Source: a gamma proteobacterium L18 (GTDB taxonomy: Bacteria > Pseudomonadota > Gammaproteobacteria > Pseudomonadales > Pseudomonadaceae). From it: DNA of 64,000 nucleotides. The notes under the pieces were generated by a model, which saw only the letters and a program-made list of their open reading frames with translations, searched no databases and had not been told where the DNA came from. Every line of letters starts with the position of its first letter. The stretch's first letter is position 1. Positions 8,335-15,963 of this stretch are shown piece after piece. The DNA lies in the NCBI GenBank assembly GCA_000497835.1, contig KI547167.1:155768-219767 (forward strand), given 5' to 3'. The position numbers were made by a program, and so were the translations under genes.

Positions 8335-9237
8335 ATGCGTCGCCAAGCCCTGCGTGCTGACCTGCTGATGTTGTTGACTGCCATGATCTGGGGCTCGGGC
8401 TTCATTGCCCAGACCCTGGGCATGAACCACGTTGGCCCCTTCCTCTATTCCGGCCTGCGCTTTGCGCTGGGCTCGCTGTGCCTGCTGCCGCTGGTGATGG
8501 GCCGCCGCACTAGCCAGCCACCGCGTGAACCCTTCATGACCCGCGGCTTGTGGATCGGCGGCGTGGTGATGGGGCTGGCCCTGACTCTGGGCATCAACCT
8601 GCAACAGGTCGGCCTGCTGTTTACCAGCGTGACCAACTCCGGATTCATCACCGGCCTTTATGTGATTGTGGTACCCGTGCTGGGCATGCTGATGGGCCAC
8701 AAGACCGGCATCGGCACCTGGCTGGGTGCGGGGCTGGCCGTGGTGGGCATGTTCCTGCTGAGCGTGGGCGACAACTTCCACGTCTCGTCCGGGGACTGGC
8801 TGCAGCTGATTGGCGCTTTCGTGTGGGGCGCCCATGTGGTGCTGGTCGGTGTGTTTGCCAGCCGGCATGACCCGATTCGCCTGGCCTTCCTGCAATTTGC
8901 CACCTGCGCAGTGGTGAGCCTAGTGCTGGCGCTGGTGCTGGAACCGATCGGGGTGGACGCCATCGCCGCCGCCGGCCCTGCGCTGCTGTACGGCGGCATC
9001 GTCGCGGTGGGCATTGGCTACACCTTGCAGGTGGTGGCGCAGAAAGACGCGATTGCCTCCCATGCGGCGATCATCCTGTCGCTGGAAGCGGTATTCGCGG
9101 CCATTGCCGGGGCGTGGGTGCTGGGCGAGTCGCTGCAGATGCGCGGGTATCTGGGGTGTGCGTTGATGCTGGCGGGTATGTTGATTGCGCAGTTGTGGCC
9201 GCAGCGGGCGCGGGTCACCGCCACGACCCACCAGTGA
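8335..9237 (+). CDS. DMT-superfamily (EamA) transporter
   Basis: Inner membrane protein of 300 residues with ten hydrophobic segments in two EamA repeats. The first repeat starts LLMLLTAMIWGSGFIAQTLG, the second DWLQLIGAFVWGAHVVLVG. Both show the Pro-rich or Gly-rich helix ends usual for metabolite exporters of the DMT family. Substrate cannot be told from the sequence. AACAAGAGAAAACCC precedes the ATG as a weak ribosome binding site. The gene is transcribed divergently from the response regulator and convergently with the DTW gene. Confidence 0.9.
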   Translation: MRRQALRADLLMLLTAMIWGSGFIAQTLGMNHVGPFLYSGLRFALGSLCLLPLVMGRRTSQPPREPFMTRGLWIGGVVMGLALTLGINLQQVGLLFTSVTNSGFITGLYVIVVPVLGMLMGHKTGIGTWLGAGLAVVGMFLLSVGDNFHVSSGDWLQLIGAFVWGAHVVLVGVFASRHDPIRLAFLQFATCAVVSLVLALVLEPIGVDAIAAAGPALLYGGIVAVGIGYTLQVVAQKDAIASHAAIILSLEAVFAAIAGAWVLGESLQMRGYLGCALMLAGMLIAQLWPQRARVTATTHQ

Positions 9238-9255
9238 CATCTGCGGCTACAGGTT

Positions 9256-9969
9256 TCAGGACAGCAGGGAATGCAGGCGTTGGTGGACGTCATCCTGCTC
9301 GTCCAGCGGCAGCTGGAACTTGGCGGCCAGGTAATGGCCGGTGAATACGTCCAGCCAAGTATCGAGCACGGCGGCAGCCTGCTGATCACCGGCCAGCTCC
9401 AGGCACAGCGCCGCCACCTCGGCCGTGCAGAAGTGATCATCACGCTTTGAGCGCCGCAGCTTGTAACGCGACAGCTGATCGCTGGCCAGGCTCAGCACCG
9501 GGAAGCGCGCCAGGTACGGGCTTTTGCGGAACATCTTGCGCGCTTCGGTCCAGGTCGCATCCAGCAGGATGAACAACGGGCGTTTGCCCTGTTGAGGCTC
9601 CACGTGCGTCACCACGCGCTCGGGCGCCACGAACTCGCCGGGGAAGACGATGTAGGGCTGCCACTGCGGGTCGTCGAGCAACGCCAGCAACTGCGGATCA
9701 ACCTCGGTACGCGACCAGATGAACGCCTGGGTGTCGGGCAGTATGTCGGCAATCAGCCATCCGGTATTGGACGGCTTGAGCGGCTCGACGTCATGCATGA
9801 TCAGGCACACGGCCGCGAGGGCATCGACCGTCGGGCGGTATTTGCACAGGCAGTAATCGAAGATCACCCGGCAACCCGGGCAGCGCGGCGCGCGCGAACC
9901 ACGGTTGACGAAAGGCTTGACGCAACGGGCCAGGCGCTCGGCGCGCAGGCGGGAAACAGCATGGGACAT
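9256..9969 (-). CDS. tapT: DTW-domain tRNA-uridine aminocarboxypropyltransferase (TapT/YfiP-like)
   Basis: SPOUT-related enzyme expected to transfer an aminocarboxypropyl group from SAM to a tRNA uridine (acp3U). The 237 residues begin with a Cys-rich zinc knuckle, RCPGCRVIFDYCLC, around residues 29-42. The family-defining D-T/A-T-W motif, LLDATWTEARKMFRKSPYL, follows near residues 140-160. A conserved MHDVEPLKPSNTG block lies between them. E. coli TapT (YfiP) is the characterised relative. It ends 18 bases from the DMT transporter stop. Confidence 0.88.
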   Translation of the reverse strand: MSHAVSRLRAERLARCVKPFVNRGSRAPRCPGCRVIFDYCLCKYRPTVDALAAVCLIMHDVEPLKPSNTGWLIADILPDTQAFIWSRTEVDPQLLALLDDPQWQPYIVFPGEFVAPERVVTHVEPQQGKRPLFILLDATWTEARKMFRKSPYLARFPVLSLASDQLSRYKLRRSKRDDHFCTAEVAALCLELAGDQQAAAVLDTWLDVFTGHYLAAKFQLPLDEQDDVHQRLHSLLS

Positions 9970-10141
9970 GGGTGGGCAAAGCTCGAAAGAGTCGACTGGC
10001 AGTCATCGCCAACCTGAACGAGCGCGAGTTTATCAGAGCTTCGACTGCCGGTCCGTCGGGTTTGCCCCTATAATCGCGGCCTTTATGAACGCATGGACTG
10101 GTCACTGGTCCAACTGCCAGTCATTGAATCAGGAGAGCTTC

Positions 10142-10570
10142 ATGCTGCGCTTTATCGCCCCCCTCACCCTCGTGCTGGCCTTGCCCATGGCCGCCCACGC
10201 AGCCTCGCTGCAGGAGTTCGAGCTGGGCAAGCTGCTTCAGCAGGTCGCTGAAAAGAGCAACGCCGGTACCCCGCGCGAAATCAACGAAAACATCCTGGAC
10301 CAGGGCTATACCGTTGAAGGCAGCGAGCTGGTGGACCACCTGACCGTGCAACAGGGTGAAGCCGACAACATGCGCGCCAACCCCGAAGCCGTGCGCGTAC
10401 AACTGGGTCGCAGCGTGTGCAGCAACAAAGGCTACCGCGAGCTGATGGCCAAGGGCGCCGCCATGCGTTACGAGTTCACCGAGAACCACACCAACCTGGC
10501 CGTGACCACCCAGCGCTATACCGCCCAGCACTGCGCCTTGCTGGACGCCAAGCCCGCCAAGAAAAAGTAA
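10142..10570 (+). CDS. Periplasmic protein of the quorum-sensing-regulated virulence factor (QSregVF) family
   Basis: A protein of 142 residues. MLRFIAPLTLVLALPMAAHA is a signal peptide with cleavage after AHA. The mature part has two Cys (in SVCSNKG and QHCAL) that could form a disulfide, and ends in a Lys-rich tail. The pattern SLQEFELGKLL, INENILDQGYTVEG and YRELMAKGA resembles P. aeruginosa PA3611. That protein has a solved structure and is described as quorum-sensing-regulated, and it occupies the corresponding place near recA. Molecular function is unknown. A good ribosome binding site (AGGAGAG) lies upstream of ATG 10142. Confidence 0.78.
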   Translation: MLRFIAPLTLVLALPMAAHAASLQEFELGKLLQQVAEKSNAGTPREINENILDQGYTVEGSELVDHLTVQQGEADNMRANPEAVRVQLGRSVCSNKGYRELMAKGAAMRYEFTENHTNLAVTTQRYTAQHCALLDAKPAKKK

Positions 10571-10765
10571 TCACCCCACGCGTTCGCGCCGTTGCTCATC
10601 ATCGGCGCGCAACTCGGCCACCAGTGCCTGCATATAGCGCGAGCGTCGCTGCGCCCCGTCCAGCCGCCGCAGGCATTCCTCCTCCAGGGTCACATTGTTG
10701 GCCAGGGCCGCCCGACTCAGCAGCCGCAGCAATTCGTTATCCACTTCCAGACTGATACGCATCAT
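10571..10765 (-). CDS. Small ribbon-helix-helix (Arc/MetJ-like) protein
   Basis: A protein of 64 residues starting at ATG 10765, with GGGAG six bases upstream. The N-terminus MMRISLEVDNELLRLLSRAA followed by NNVTLEEECLRRL fits a short beta strand plus two helices, the ribbon-helix-helix DNA-binding fold. The tail is rich in Arg and Glu. No toxin partner lies beside it, so it is either an orphan antitoxin-like regulator or a stand-alone repressor. Its stop codon directly abuts that of the preceding periplasmic protein. Fold assignment is by pattern only. Confidence 0.65.
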   Translation of the reverse strand: MMRISLEVDNELLRLLSRAALANNVTLEEECLRRLDGAQRRSRYMQALVAELRADDEQRRERVG

Positions 10766-11127
10766 CCCTGTCTCCCTGCGCAAGCATCATCCGCGACATT
10801 ACTTTGCCATCTCTGTTTAATCAGTAAACCAGACCTTTGCATTCATTGGATCCGTTCAGACGAGCGGTCGATGGCAATTATTTTTCATGGGTTGTCGCGC
10901 ATCACAACCCAAGCGCAAGCAAGGGCCAGGGTCTAGATTTATATCAACGAGCCTGATGCAGGGTACCGAGGAGCCCCTGAAGTGCCGTAGCTGCCCCAAC
11001 CGCCCCGCCGTGGGCTTACTGCAATGTCCGGGGCTTAACCTGGACAGCCAGCGACACAAGCAGTGTCGCGGCCTGGCCGAACCACTCGGCCCGGGCCGAA
11101 GGTTCATATGCAGAAGGAGACATTTGA
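10766..11127. other. Intergenic region without a convincing gene
   Basis: About 360 bases between the ribbon-helix-helix gene and the LOG gene. It holds the divergent promoters and the LOG ribosome binding site (AGAAGGAGA at its right end). An open frame starting at the ATG near 10957 and overlapping the LOG start contains several Cys, but its composition looks random and I do not call it. AT-rich segments near 10795-10880 are the likely promoter area. Confidence 0.5.
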
Positions 11128-12261
11128 ATGCCTTACGAACCAAATGAGTTCCTGTCCAACCATTTCAACAGTAACGGGCTGGACCTTACCCGCCAGGTCG
11201 AAACCCAACTGAACCTGATCGCCCCCAGCAGCCCCAACCTTGCGCTGTACCGCGACATGATCCTGACCGTGATGCGCATGGCGCAGGATGACCGCAACCG
11301 CTGGAACGCCAAGATCACCCTGCAGGCGCTGCGCGAGCTTGAGCATGCCTTCCGCGTGCTGGAGCAATTCAAGGGGCGGCGCAAAGTGACCGTGTTTGGC
11401 TCGGCGCGTACCCCGCTGGAACATCCTCTTTATGCCCAGGCCAGGGAACTGGGGGCCGCCCTCGCCCGCGCCGACCTGATGGTGATCACCGGTGCCGGCG
11501 GCGGCATCATGGCCGCCGCCCACCAGGGCGCAGGGCTGACGCACAGCCTTGGTTTCAACATTACCTTGCCGTTCGAACAGCACGCCAATGCCACCATGGA
11601 GGGCAGTGACCAACTGCTGCCCTTCCACTTCTTCTTCATCCGCAAGCTGTTCTTCGTCAAGGAAGCCGATGGGCTGGTGCTATGCCCCGGCGGTTTCGGC
11701 ACCCTGGATGAGGCGCTGGAAGTACTGACGCTGATCCAGACCGGCAAGAGCCCGCTGGTACCGGTGGTGCTGCTCGATGCCCCTGGCGGCAGCTTCTGGC
11801 AGGACTGCCTGGACTTCATCGGCAAGCAACTGCGCGACAACCACTACATTCTGCCCACCGACCTCAAGTTGCTGCGCCTGGTGTACAGCGCCGAGGAGGC
11901 GGTGCAAGAGATCAATCGCTTCTACGCCAACTTCCATTCCAGTCGCTGGCTGAAGAACCTGTTCGTGATCCGACTGAAACACACACTGAACGAGGCGGCA
12001 CTCGTGCAGATACAGCAAGACTTTGCCGACCTGTGCCTGAGCGACACCTTCCATCAGCATGCCTACGACGGGGAGACGTACGAGGAGCCTCAATTCAGCC
12101 ACCTGACACGCCTGACCTTCACCTTCAATGGCCGGGATAACGGCCGCCTGCGCGAGCTGGTGGACTACCTCAACCAGCCCCAACACTGGGCTGCAGAGCC
12201 TGCGCCCGCACTGCCAACCAGCAAAGGCGCCCGCCCCAGGAAAAGTGCGAAGGTGACGTGA
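11128..12261 (+). CDS. LOG-family (TIGR00730) Rossmann-fold protein
   Basis: A protein of 377 residues with a LOG/lysine-decarboxylase-like nucleotide-binding core at about 85-270. It contains FGSARTPLEHP, the GAGGGIMAAAHQGA loop and the PGGFGTLDEALEVLT signature. LOG proteins hydrolyse nucleoside 5'-monophosphates (cytokinin riboside phosphates in plants, nucleotides in E. coli PpnN). The long N- and C-terminal extensions set this apart from the short approximately 195-residue LOGs, so the exact substrate is not predicted. It matches the place of PA3614 in P. aeruginosa. The ribosome binding site AGAAGGAGA supports the start. Confidence 0.85.
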   Translation: MPYEPNEFLSNHFNSNGLDLTRQVETQLNLIAPSSPNLALYRDMILTVMRMAQDDRNRWNAKITLQALRELEHAFRVLEQFKGRRKVTVFGSARTPLEHPLYAQARELGAALARADLMVITGAGGGIMAAAHQGAGLTHSLGFNITLPFEQHANATMEGSDQLLPFHFFFIRKLFFVKEADGLVLCPGGFGTLDEALEVLTLIQTGKSPLVPVVLLDAPGGSFWQDCLDFIGKQLRDNHYILPTDLKLLRLVYSAEEAVQEINRFYANFHSSRWLKNLFVIRLKHTLNEAALVQIQQDFADLCLSDTFHQHAYDGETYEEPQFSHLTRLTFTFNGRDNGRLRELVDYLNQPQHWAAEPAPALPTSKGARPRKSAKVT

Positions 12262-12729
12262 TCAGTCGTCCAGCCCACGGCCGCTGAGCAAGCGGCCGAT
12301 CAGGTCCATCGGGTAACCGCGGTAGGCCAGGAATCGGGTTTGCTGCGCGCGGGTGCGCGGGTCGACAGGCCGCTGACCGGCAAACTTGCGCTGCCAGACT
12401 TCGGTCAACTGTTCCATCCAGTTGAACTCGCTTTCACGCAGGGCTTGTTCCACGTCGGCACGCAGCAAGCCACGCTGCCCCAGTTCCTCACGAATACGCA
12501 CAGGCCCATACCCGGAACGGGCACGGTAATTGATAAAGGCTTCGAGGTAACGGGATTCGGACAACAAGCCCTCTTCCGTCAGCCGGTCGAGTTCCTGGTC
12601 GATCATTTCGGGGAGTGCGCCGCGCTGACGCAGTTTACGCGTCAGCTCGACCCGACCGTGCTCGCGTCGCGCGAGCAGGTCCATTGCAGCCCGTCGCACA
12701 GCGACGGGTGTATCGAGGATGGCAGCCAT
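12262..12729 (-). CDS. recX: Regulatory protein RecX
   Basis: Inhibitor and modulator of RecA filaments. The 155 residues are made of three-helix repeats: [40 protein letters not shown] and [17 protein letters not shown]. The gene lies seven bases downstream of recA and is almost certainly read through from the SOS-controlled recA promoter. Its stop abuts the stop of the LOG gene, which converges on it. Confidence 0.94.
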   Translation of the reverse strand: MAAILDTPVAVRRAAMDLLARREHGRVELTRKLRQRGALPEMIDQELDRLTEEGLLSESRYLEAFINYRARSGYGPVRIREELGQRGLLRADVEQALRESEFNWMEQLTEVWQRKFAGQRPVDPRTRAQQTRFLAYRGYPMDLIGRLLSGRGLDD

Positions 12730-12736
12730 GACGTGA

Positions 12737-13801
12737 TTAGAAATCGACGTCGGCGTCTACCATTTCGTCTTCGGCATCAGCTTCGACAGCAGGGGCTTTC
12801 TTGGCATCAACACCGCCAGTCAGCAGCTTGTCGCGAATCTGCTTCTCGAGGGCTGCACCGATCTCAGGGTTGTCCGCCAGGAACTTGGCCGAGTTGGCCT
12901 TGCCCTGACCGATCTTGCTGCCTTGGTAGCTGTACCAGGCACCCGCTTTTTCCAGCAGGCCGTGGGCCACACCCAGATCGATGATCTCGCCGTTCAGGTA
13001 GATACCCTTGCCGTAGAGGATCTGGAATTCAGCCTGACGGAATGGCGGAGCCACCTTGTTCTTGACGATCTTGACACGGGTTTCGCTGCCGACCACTTCG
13101 TCGCCTTCCTTCACCGCGCCGGTACGGCGGATGTCCAGACGCACGGAGGCGTAGAACTTCAGCGCGTTACCACCGGTGGTGGTTTCCGGGCTGCCGAACA
13201 TCACGCCGATCTTCATGCGGATCTGGTTGATGAAGATCACCAGGCAGTTGGCGTTCTTGATGTTACCGGTGATTTTACGCAGCGCCTGGGACATCAGACG
13301 GGCTTGCAGGCCCACGTGCATGTCGCCCATTTCGCCTTCGATCTCGGCCTTGGGTACCAGGGCCGCCACGGAGTCGACGATGATCACGTCAACGGCGTTG
13401 GAACGCACCAGCATGTCGGTGATTTCCAGGGCTTGCTCGCCAGTGTCCGGCTGCGAAACCAGCAGGTCGTCGACGTTGACGCCCAGCTTGCCGGCGTATT
13501 CAGGGTCCAGGGCGTGTTCGGCGTCGACGAACGCACAGGTGGCGCCCATCTTTTGTGCCTGCGCGATCACGGACAGGGTCAGGGTGGTTTTACCCGACGA
13601 TTCAGGGCCGTAGATCTCGACGATACGGCCTTTTGGCAGGCCGCCAATGCCCAGGGCGATGTCCAGGCCCAGGGAACCGGTGGAGATAGCCGGGATGGCC
13701 TGACGGTCGTGGTCACCCATACGCATTACGGCACCCTTGCCGAATTGACGTTCGATCTGACCCAGGGCCGCAGCCAAGGCTTTCTTCTTGTTGTCGTCCA
13801 T
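12737..13801 (-). CDS. recA: Recombinase RecA
   Basis: DNA-dependent ATPase for homologous recombination and co-protease of LexA-type repressors. The 354 residues show Walker A GPESSGKT at 65-72, LIVIDSVAAL-type Walker B, the L1/L2 DNA loops and an acidic C-terminus ([15 protein letters not shown]). Start MDDNKKKAL is the usual Pseudomonas start, with AGAGAGGAC upstream. An SOS box lies 44-59 bases before the start. RecX follows in the same operon. Besides repair, it is expected to trigger cleavage of the LexA/CI-like repressor encoded at 15083-15799. Confidence 0.99.
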   Translation of the reverse strand: MDDNKKKALAAALGQIERQFGKGAVMRMGDHDRQAIPAISTGSLGLDIALGIGGLPKGRIVEIYGPESSGKTTLTLSVIAQAQKMGATCAFVDAEHALDPEYAGKLGVNVDDLLVSQPDTGEQALEITDMLVRSNAVDVIIVDSVAALVPKAEIEGEMGDMHVGLQARLMSQALRKITGNIKNANCLVIFINQIRMKIGVMFGSPETTTGGNALKFYASVRLDIRRTGAVKEGDEVVGSETRVKIVKNKVAPPFRQAEFQILYGKGIYLNGEIIDLGVAHGLLEKAGAWYSYQGSKIGQGKANSAKFLADNPEIGAALEKQIRDKLLTGGVDAKKAPAVEADAEDEMVDADVDF

Positions 13802-13844
13802 TAAAGTCCTCTCTAAAAATCAATAAGGCCTGATGGCCGGATAA

Positions 13845-13860
13845 CTGTATAAGTAGCCAG
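13845..13860 (-). promoter_or_regulatory. LexA (SOS) box of recA
   Basis: The 16-mer CTGGCTACTTATACAG (minus strand) keeps the obligatory CTG-N10-CAG frame of gammaproteobacterial LexA sites and lies directly upstream of recA. Confidence 0.88.
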
Positions 13861-13887
13861 TATTATTCCACAGGGATCAGTGCTCGC

Positions 13888-14388
13888 CTACCCCCGTGCC
13901 GACATTTCTGTTGCCACAAGACGTATCAGCCCCTCTAGCGCGGCCTTTACCGTTTGTCGGCGGACTTCATCGCGGTCGCCAGCGAACTGTCGGCGCTCGG
14001 CAATCACCCGATCGCCGTCGGCCCACGCGAGCCAGACAGTGCCCACCGGTTTCTCGGCGCTGCCGCCGTCCGGCCCGGCGATGCCGCTGACCGCCACGGC
14101 GAAACGCGCCCCGCTACGCTGGGCCGCGCCCAGGGCCATGGCCTCTACCACCTCCTGGCTGACCGCACCCACGCGGGGGAACAGTTCGGCAGGCACGCCC
14201 AACTGGGCGGTCTTCTGGGTATTGGAATAGGTGATGTAGCCGGCTTCGAACCAGGCCGAGCTGCCCGAGATGCGCGTGATGGCCTCGCCAATGCCGCCGC
14301 CGGTGCAGGATTCGGCGGTGGTGACCTGGGCCTCAAGGCGCTTGAGGCCCTCACCGAGCGATTGCGACAATTGCGTGATCGAGTCCAT
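13888..14388 (-). CDS. pncC: Nicotinamide-nucleotide amidohydrolase PncC (CinA C-terminal domain)
   Basis: Deamidates nicotinamide mononucleotide to nicotinate mononucleotide in NAD recycling. From ATG 14388 it is 166 residues and consists only of the CinA C-terminal domain. The motif AESCTGGGIGEAITRISGSS near the N-terminus holds the catalytic Ser. The GYITYSNTQKTAQLGV block, AVSGIAGPDGGSAEKPVGTVW and a basic helix follow. GGAG eight bases upstream decides the start; the longer frame encodes Arg-rich noise. Its place beside recA matches the pseudomonad cinA-recA arrangement, the classic right border of tailocin clusters inserted between mutS and cinA. Confidence 0.93.
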   Translation of the reverse strand: MDSITQLSQSLGEGLKRLEAQVTTAESCTGGGIGEAITRISGSSAWFEAGYITYSNTQKTAQLGVPAELFPRVGAVSQEVVEAMALGAAQRSGARFAVAVSGIAGPDGGSAEKPVGTVWLAWADGDRVIAERRQFAGDRDEVRRQTVKAALEGLIRLVATEMSARG

Positions 14389-14466
14389 CGGTGTACTCCG
14401 TGGCAGGGTGAAATGGCTGACTACCGTACACCAGCGCCGTGGTGCTCGACAGCCCTGGCGCGTCAC

Positions 14467-14805
14467 TCACAAGCGCTTGCGCCGCGATGCCGCGCCCAAC
14501 CCCAGGCGCTTCGCCAACCAGCGCTCATACACGGTGAGCGCCACGTCCGCCCCAGCCATGGCGGTCATGCACCCCAGCGCACTGGCCGACCACAACGACA
14601 ACCCTGCCCCATAAAGCAGCATGGTGCCCGCCAGCCCGCAGGCCATGCAGGCCCCCGAGCGCATCAGTACGCGGCGCAGCAGGTGCCAGCCTTGAGCCCC
14701 TTCCTTGTCAGCGCGCCACATCTCGCCGGTGACACCGCCCAGCAGCGCCAGCATCACCACCAGCCAGACGGGGACTTCCTGTAGAAATGCCTGGTTCAAT
14801 TGCAT
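14467..14805 (-). CDS. Phage/tailocin-type holin
   Basis: A protein of 112 residues with a good ribosome binding site (AGGAGG seven bases upstream of ATG 14805). Three hydrophobic segments are separated by short charged loops: VPVWLVVMLALLGGVTGEMWRADK, a second after RSGACMACGLAGTMLLYGAG, and a third in SALGCMTAMAGADVALTVYE. The tail is strongly basic (LAKRLGLGAASRRKRL). The pattern GGVTGEMWRADK with LLRR and RSGAC resembles the holin of P. aeruginosa R/F-pyocins (PA0614). Holins form inner-membrane pores that release endolysin and particles. Here no endolysin, tail or spike gene is nearby. ATGCAT-type repeats upstream (14851-14879) may be operator sites for the neighbouring repressor. Confidence 0.78.
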   Translation of the reverse strand: MQLNQAFLQEVPVWLVVMLALLGGVTGEMWRADKEGAQGWHLLRRVLMRSGACMACGLAGTMLLYGAGLSLWSASALGCMTAMAGADVALTVYERWLAKRLGLGAASRRKRL

Positions 14806-14849
14806 GTCTCTTCCTCCTGGCAAGACGTTACAAAACCAGACTATGCGTT

Positions 14850-14880
14850 AATGCATATTTAATCAATGCACAGATGCATA
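14850..14880. promoter_or_regulatory. Possible operator cluster upstream of the holin
   Basis: ATGCAT (14851), AATGCA (14865) and ATGCAT (14874) occur within 30 bases just upstream of the holin. A related inverted repeat, AAATGC-N6-GCATTT, lies upstream of the repressor at 15834-15851. Shared half-sites suggest one regulator acts at both places. This is inference. Confidence 0.35.
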
Positions 14881-14942
14881 TCCCGTAGCCTGGCGGCAGC
14901 GGCTACGCAATTGCGTCAGGGGCTGCAGATGCATGTCGTTGG

Positions 14943-15069
14943 TTTTGCGGCGCTCTGTAGATCGCGCGCCGCCCGCGCGGCGCTTCCCGGGGTTCCCCCG
15001 GTCCCACATCTGTTTCGGGCCAGTTATGCCTGTTGTATCAACTGTTCGCCTGGTTGGGCTGGCTTGGGA
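14943..15069 (+). repeat. Dispersed repeat of about 125 bp, copy 1
   Basis: Core CGCGCCGCCCGCGCGGCGCT, then TTCCCGGGG...CCCGGTCC and CACATCTGTTTCGGGCCAGT, then a downstream part with GTTCGCCTGGTTGGGCTGG. The same unit appears at 39594-39718 in the same orientation and at 39367-39492 inverted. It sits between the holin and the repressor. A GTAGCCTGGCGGCAGCGGCTACG palindrome lies just before it at 14886-14908. Confidence 0.75.
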
Positions 15070-15082
15070 GCTTGGGGGGCTG

Positions 15083-15799
15083 TCAGCGGGCGTACATGCC
15101 CCACCAGAAGACGTGGCCGAGGATAATGATCTGCTCATCCTGCATCTGGGCGAAGCTGTAGTCTTCGTCGGGGTGTTCTTCGCGGTTGAAGCTGCGCAGG
15201 CGGATGCCCGTAGGGAGGCGGTAGAGTTGCTTAACACGCAATTGGCCGTTGTGGTTGATGGCGTAGAGGTCGCCATCGATGATATCGCCGATGCCGCGTT
15301 TGCCGGCGTTGACCCCCACCGTGGCGCCATCGCGCAACACCGGGAGCATGCTGTTGCCGCGCACGGTCACGCATTTGGCCTGGTCGAACTGCACGCCGTT
15401 GTGGCGCAGGCTGCGCTTGCCGAACCGAAGGCTGGCGCGCTCGCTTTCCTCTATGACAAACCGGCCCGAGCCCGCTGCCAGTTCGACTTCGCGCAGGAAA
15501 GGCACGGACACTTCGTCATCTTCCACCGGCGTGTCGTCGTCCCACAGGCTGATGTCCCGCAACTCCGCATGCCCATTGCCCGAAGGCAGGCTGGCACGAC
15601 CGCGCAACTGGTCGGTGCTGACACGAAAATACTCGGCCAGTTTGGCGATGTGCTTGTCGGCGGGGTCAACGATCTTGCCGCCCAGGATGCGCGACAGGGT
15701 GGATTGCGGAACACCCGTGCGGCGGTGCAGCTCGGTGGCAGAGAGGCCATCGCGCGCGAGCAGTTCCTTGAGGATGAGGGCTACGGTACGTGTTTGCAT
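15083..15799 (-). CDS. LexA/CI-like phage-type repressor (PrtR-like), XRE helix-turn-helix plus S24 peptidase
   Basis: A protein of 238 residues from ATG 15799 (ATG 15808 would add three). N-terminal XRE helix-turn-helix: LSATELHRRTGVPQSTLSRI at residues 19-38. C-terminal S24 self-cleaving domain: cleavage pair A109-G110 in ELAAGSGRF, nucleophile S150 in VRGNSMLP and general base K190 in LRVKQLY. Such repressors are inactivated by RecA filaments after DNA damage. Position upstream of a holin in the mutS-pncC interval matches tailocin regulators of fluorescent pseudomonads. No good ribosome binding site precedes the start; a 22-codon ORF with a strong one overlaps it. Its target here may be only the holin and its own gene. 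Confidence 0.85.
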   Translation of the reverse strand: MQTRTVALILKELLARDGLSATELHRRTGVPQSTLSRILGGKIVDPADKHIAKLAEYFRVSTDQLRGRASLPSGNGHAELRDISLWDDDTPVEDDEVSVPFLREVELAAGSGRFVIEESERASLRFGKRSLRHNGVQFDQAKCVTVRGNSMLPVLRDGATVGVNAGKRGIGDIIDGDLYAINHNGQLRVKQLYRLPTGIRLRSFNREEHPDEDYSFAQMQDEQIIILGHVFWWGMYAR

Positions 15800-15849
15800 A
15801 GCCTGCATAGTGCGACGCAAACGCGCGACTTGTAAATGCTCCAGTGCAT
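15781..15849 (-). CDS. Possible 22-codon leader ORF overlapping the repressor start
   Basis: ATG 15849 is preceded by AGGAGAAAA, the best ribosome binding site in the region, and opens a frame of 22 codons (MHWSIYKSRVCVALCRLCKH then VP) that ends inside the repressor gene in a different frame. It covers the operator-like AAATGC-N6-GCATTT. It could couple translation to the repressor, which itself lacks a ribosome binding site, or be fortuitous. No function for the peptide is claimed. Confidence 0.35.
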   Translation of the reverse strand: MHWSIYKSRVCVALCRLCKHVP

Positions 15850-15851
15850 TT
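15834..15851. promoter_or_regulatory. Operator-like inverted repeat upstream of the repressor
   Basis: AAATGC-TCCAGT-GCATTT has perfect 6-base half sites. It is located 35-52 bases upstream of the repressor ATG 15799, next to a TATCTATA -10-like element on the minus strand. A second pair, GTTTGC-N19-GCAAAC, lies at about 15792-15822. Autoregulation is inferred. Confidence 0.4.
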
Positions 15852-15963
15852 TTCTCCTATAGATAGCAGATTGCACGGCGTACAGGCGGCAAGGTGAAAA
15901 AAATCCCTGTAGTATTCGCCGCTTGCCTTTTGACACACCCGCCACTGCGAGCCAAGTTTCTGC

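Noticed and set aside
10887..11147. A Cys-containing open frame upstream of the LOG gene
   Set aside because: It runs over the LOG ribosome binding site and start in another frame, has no ribosome binding site of its own that I can see and no family resemblance.
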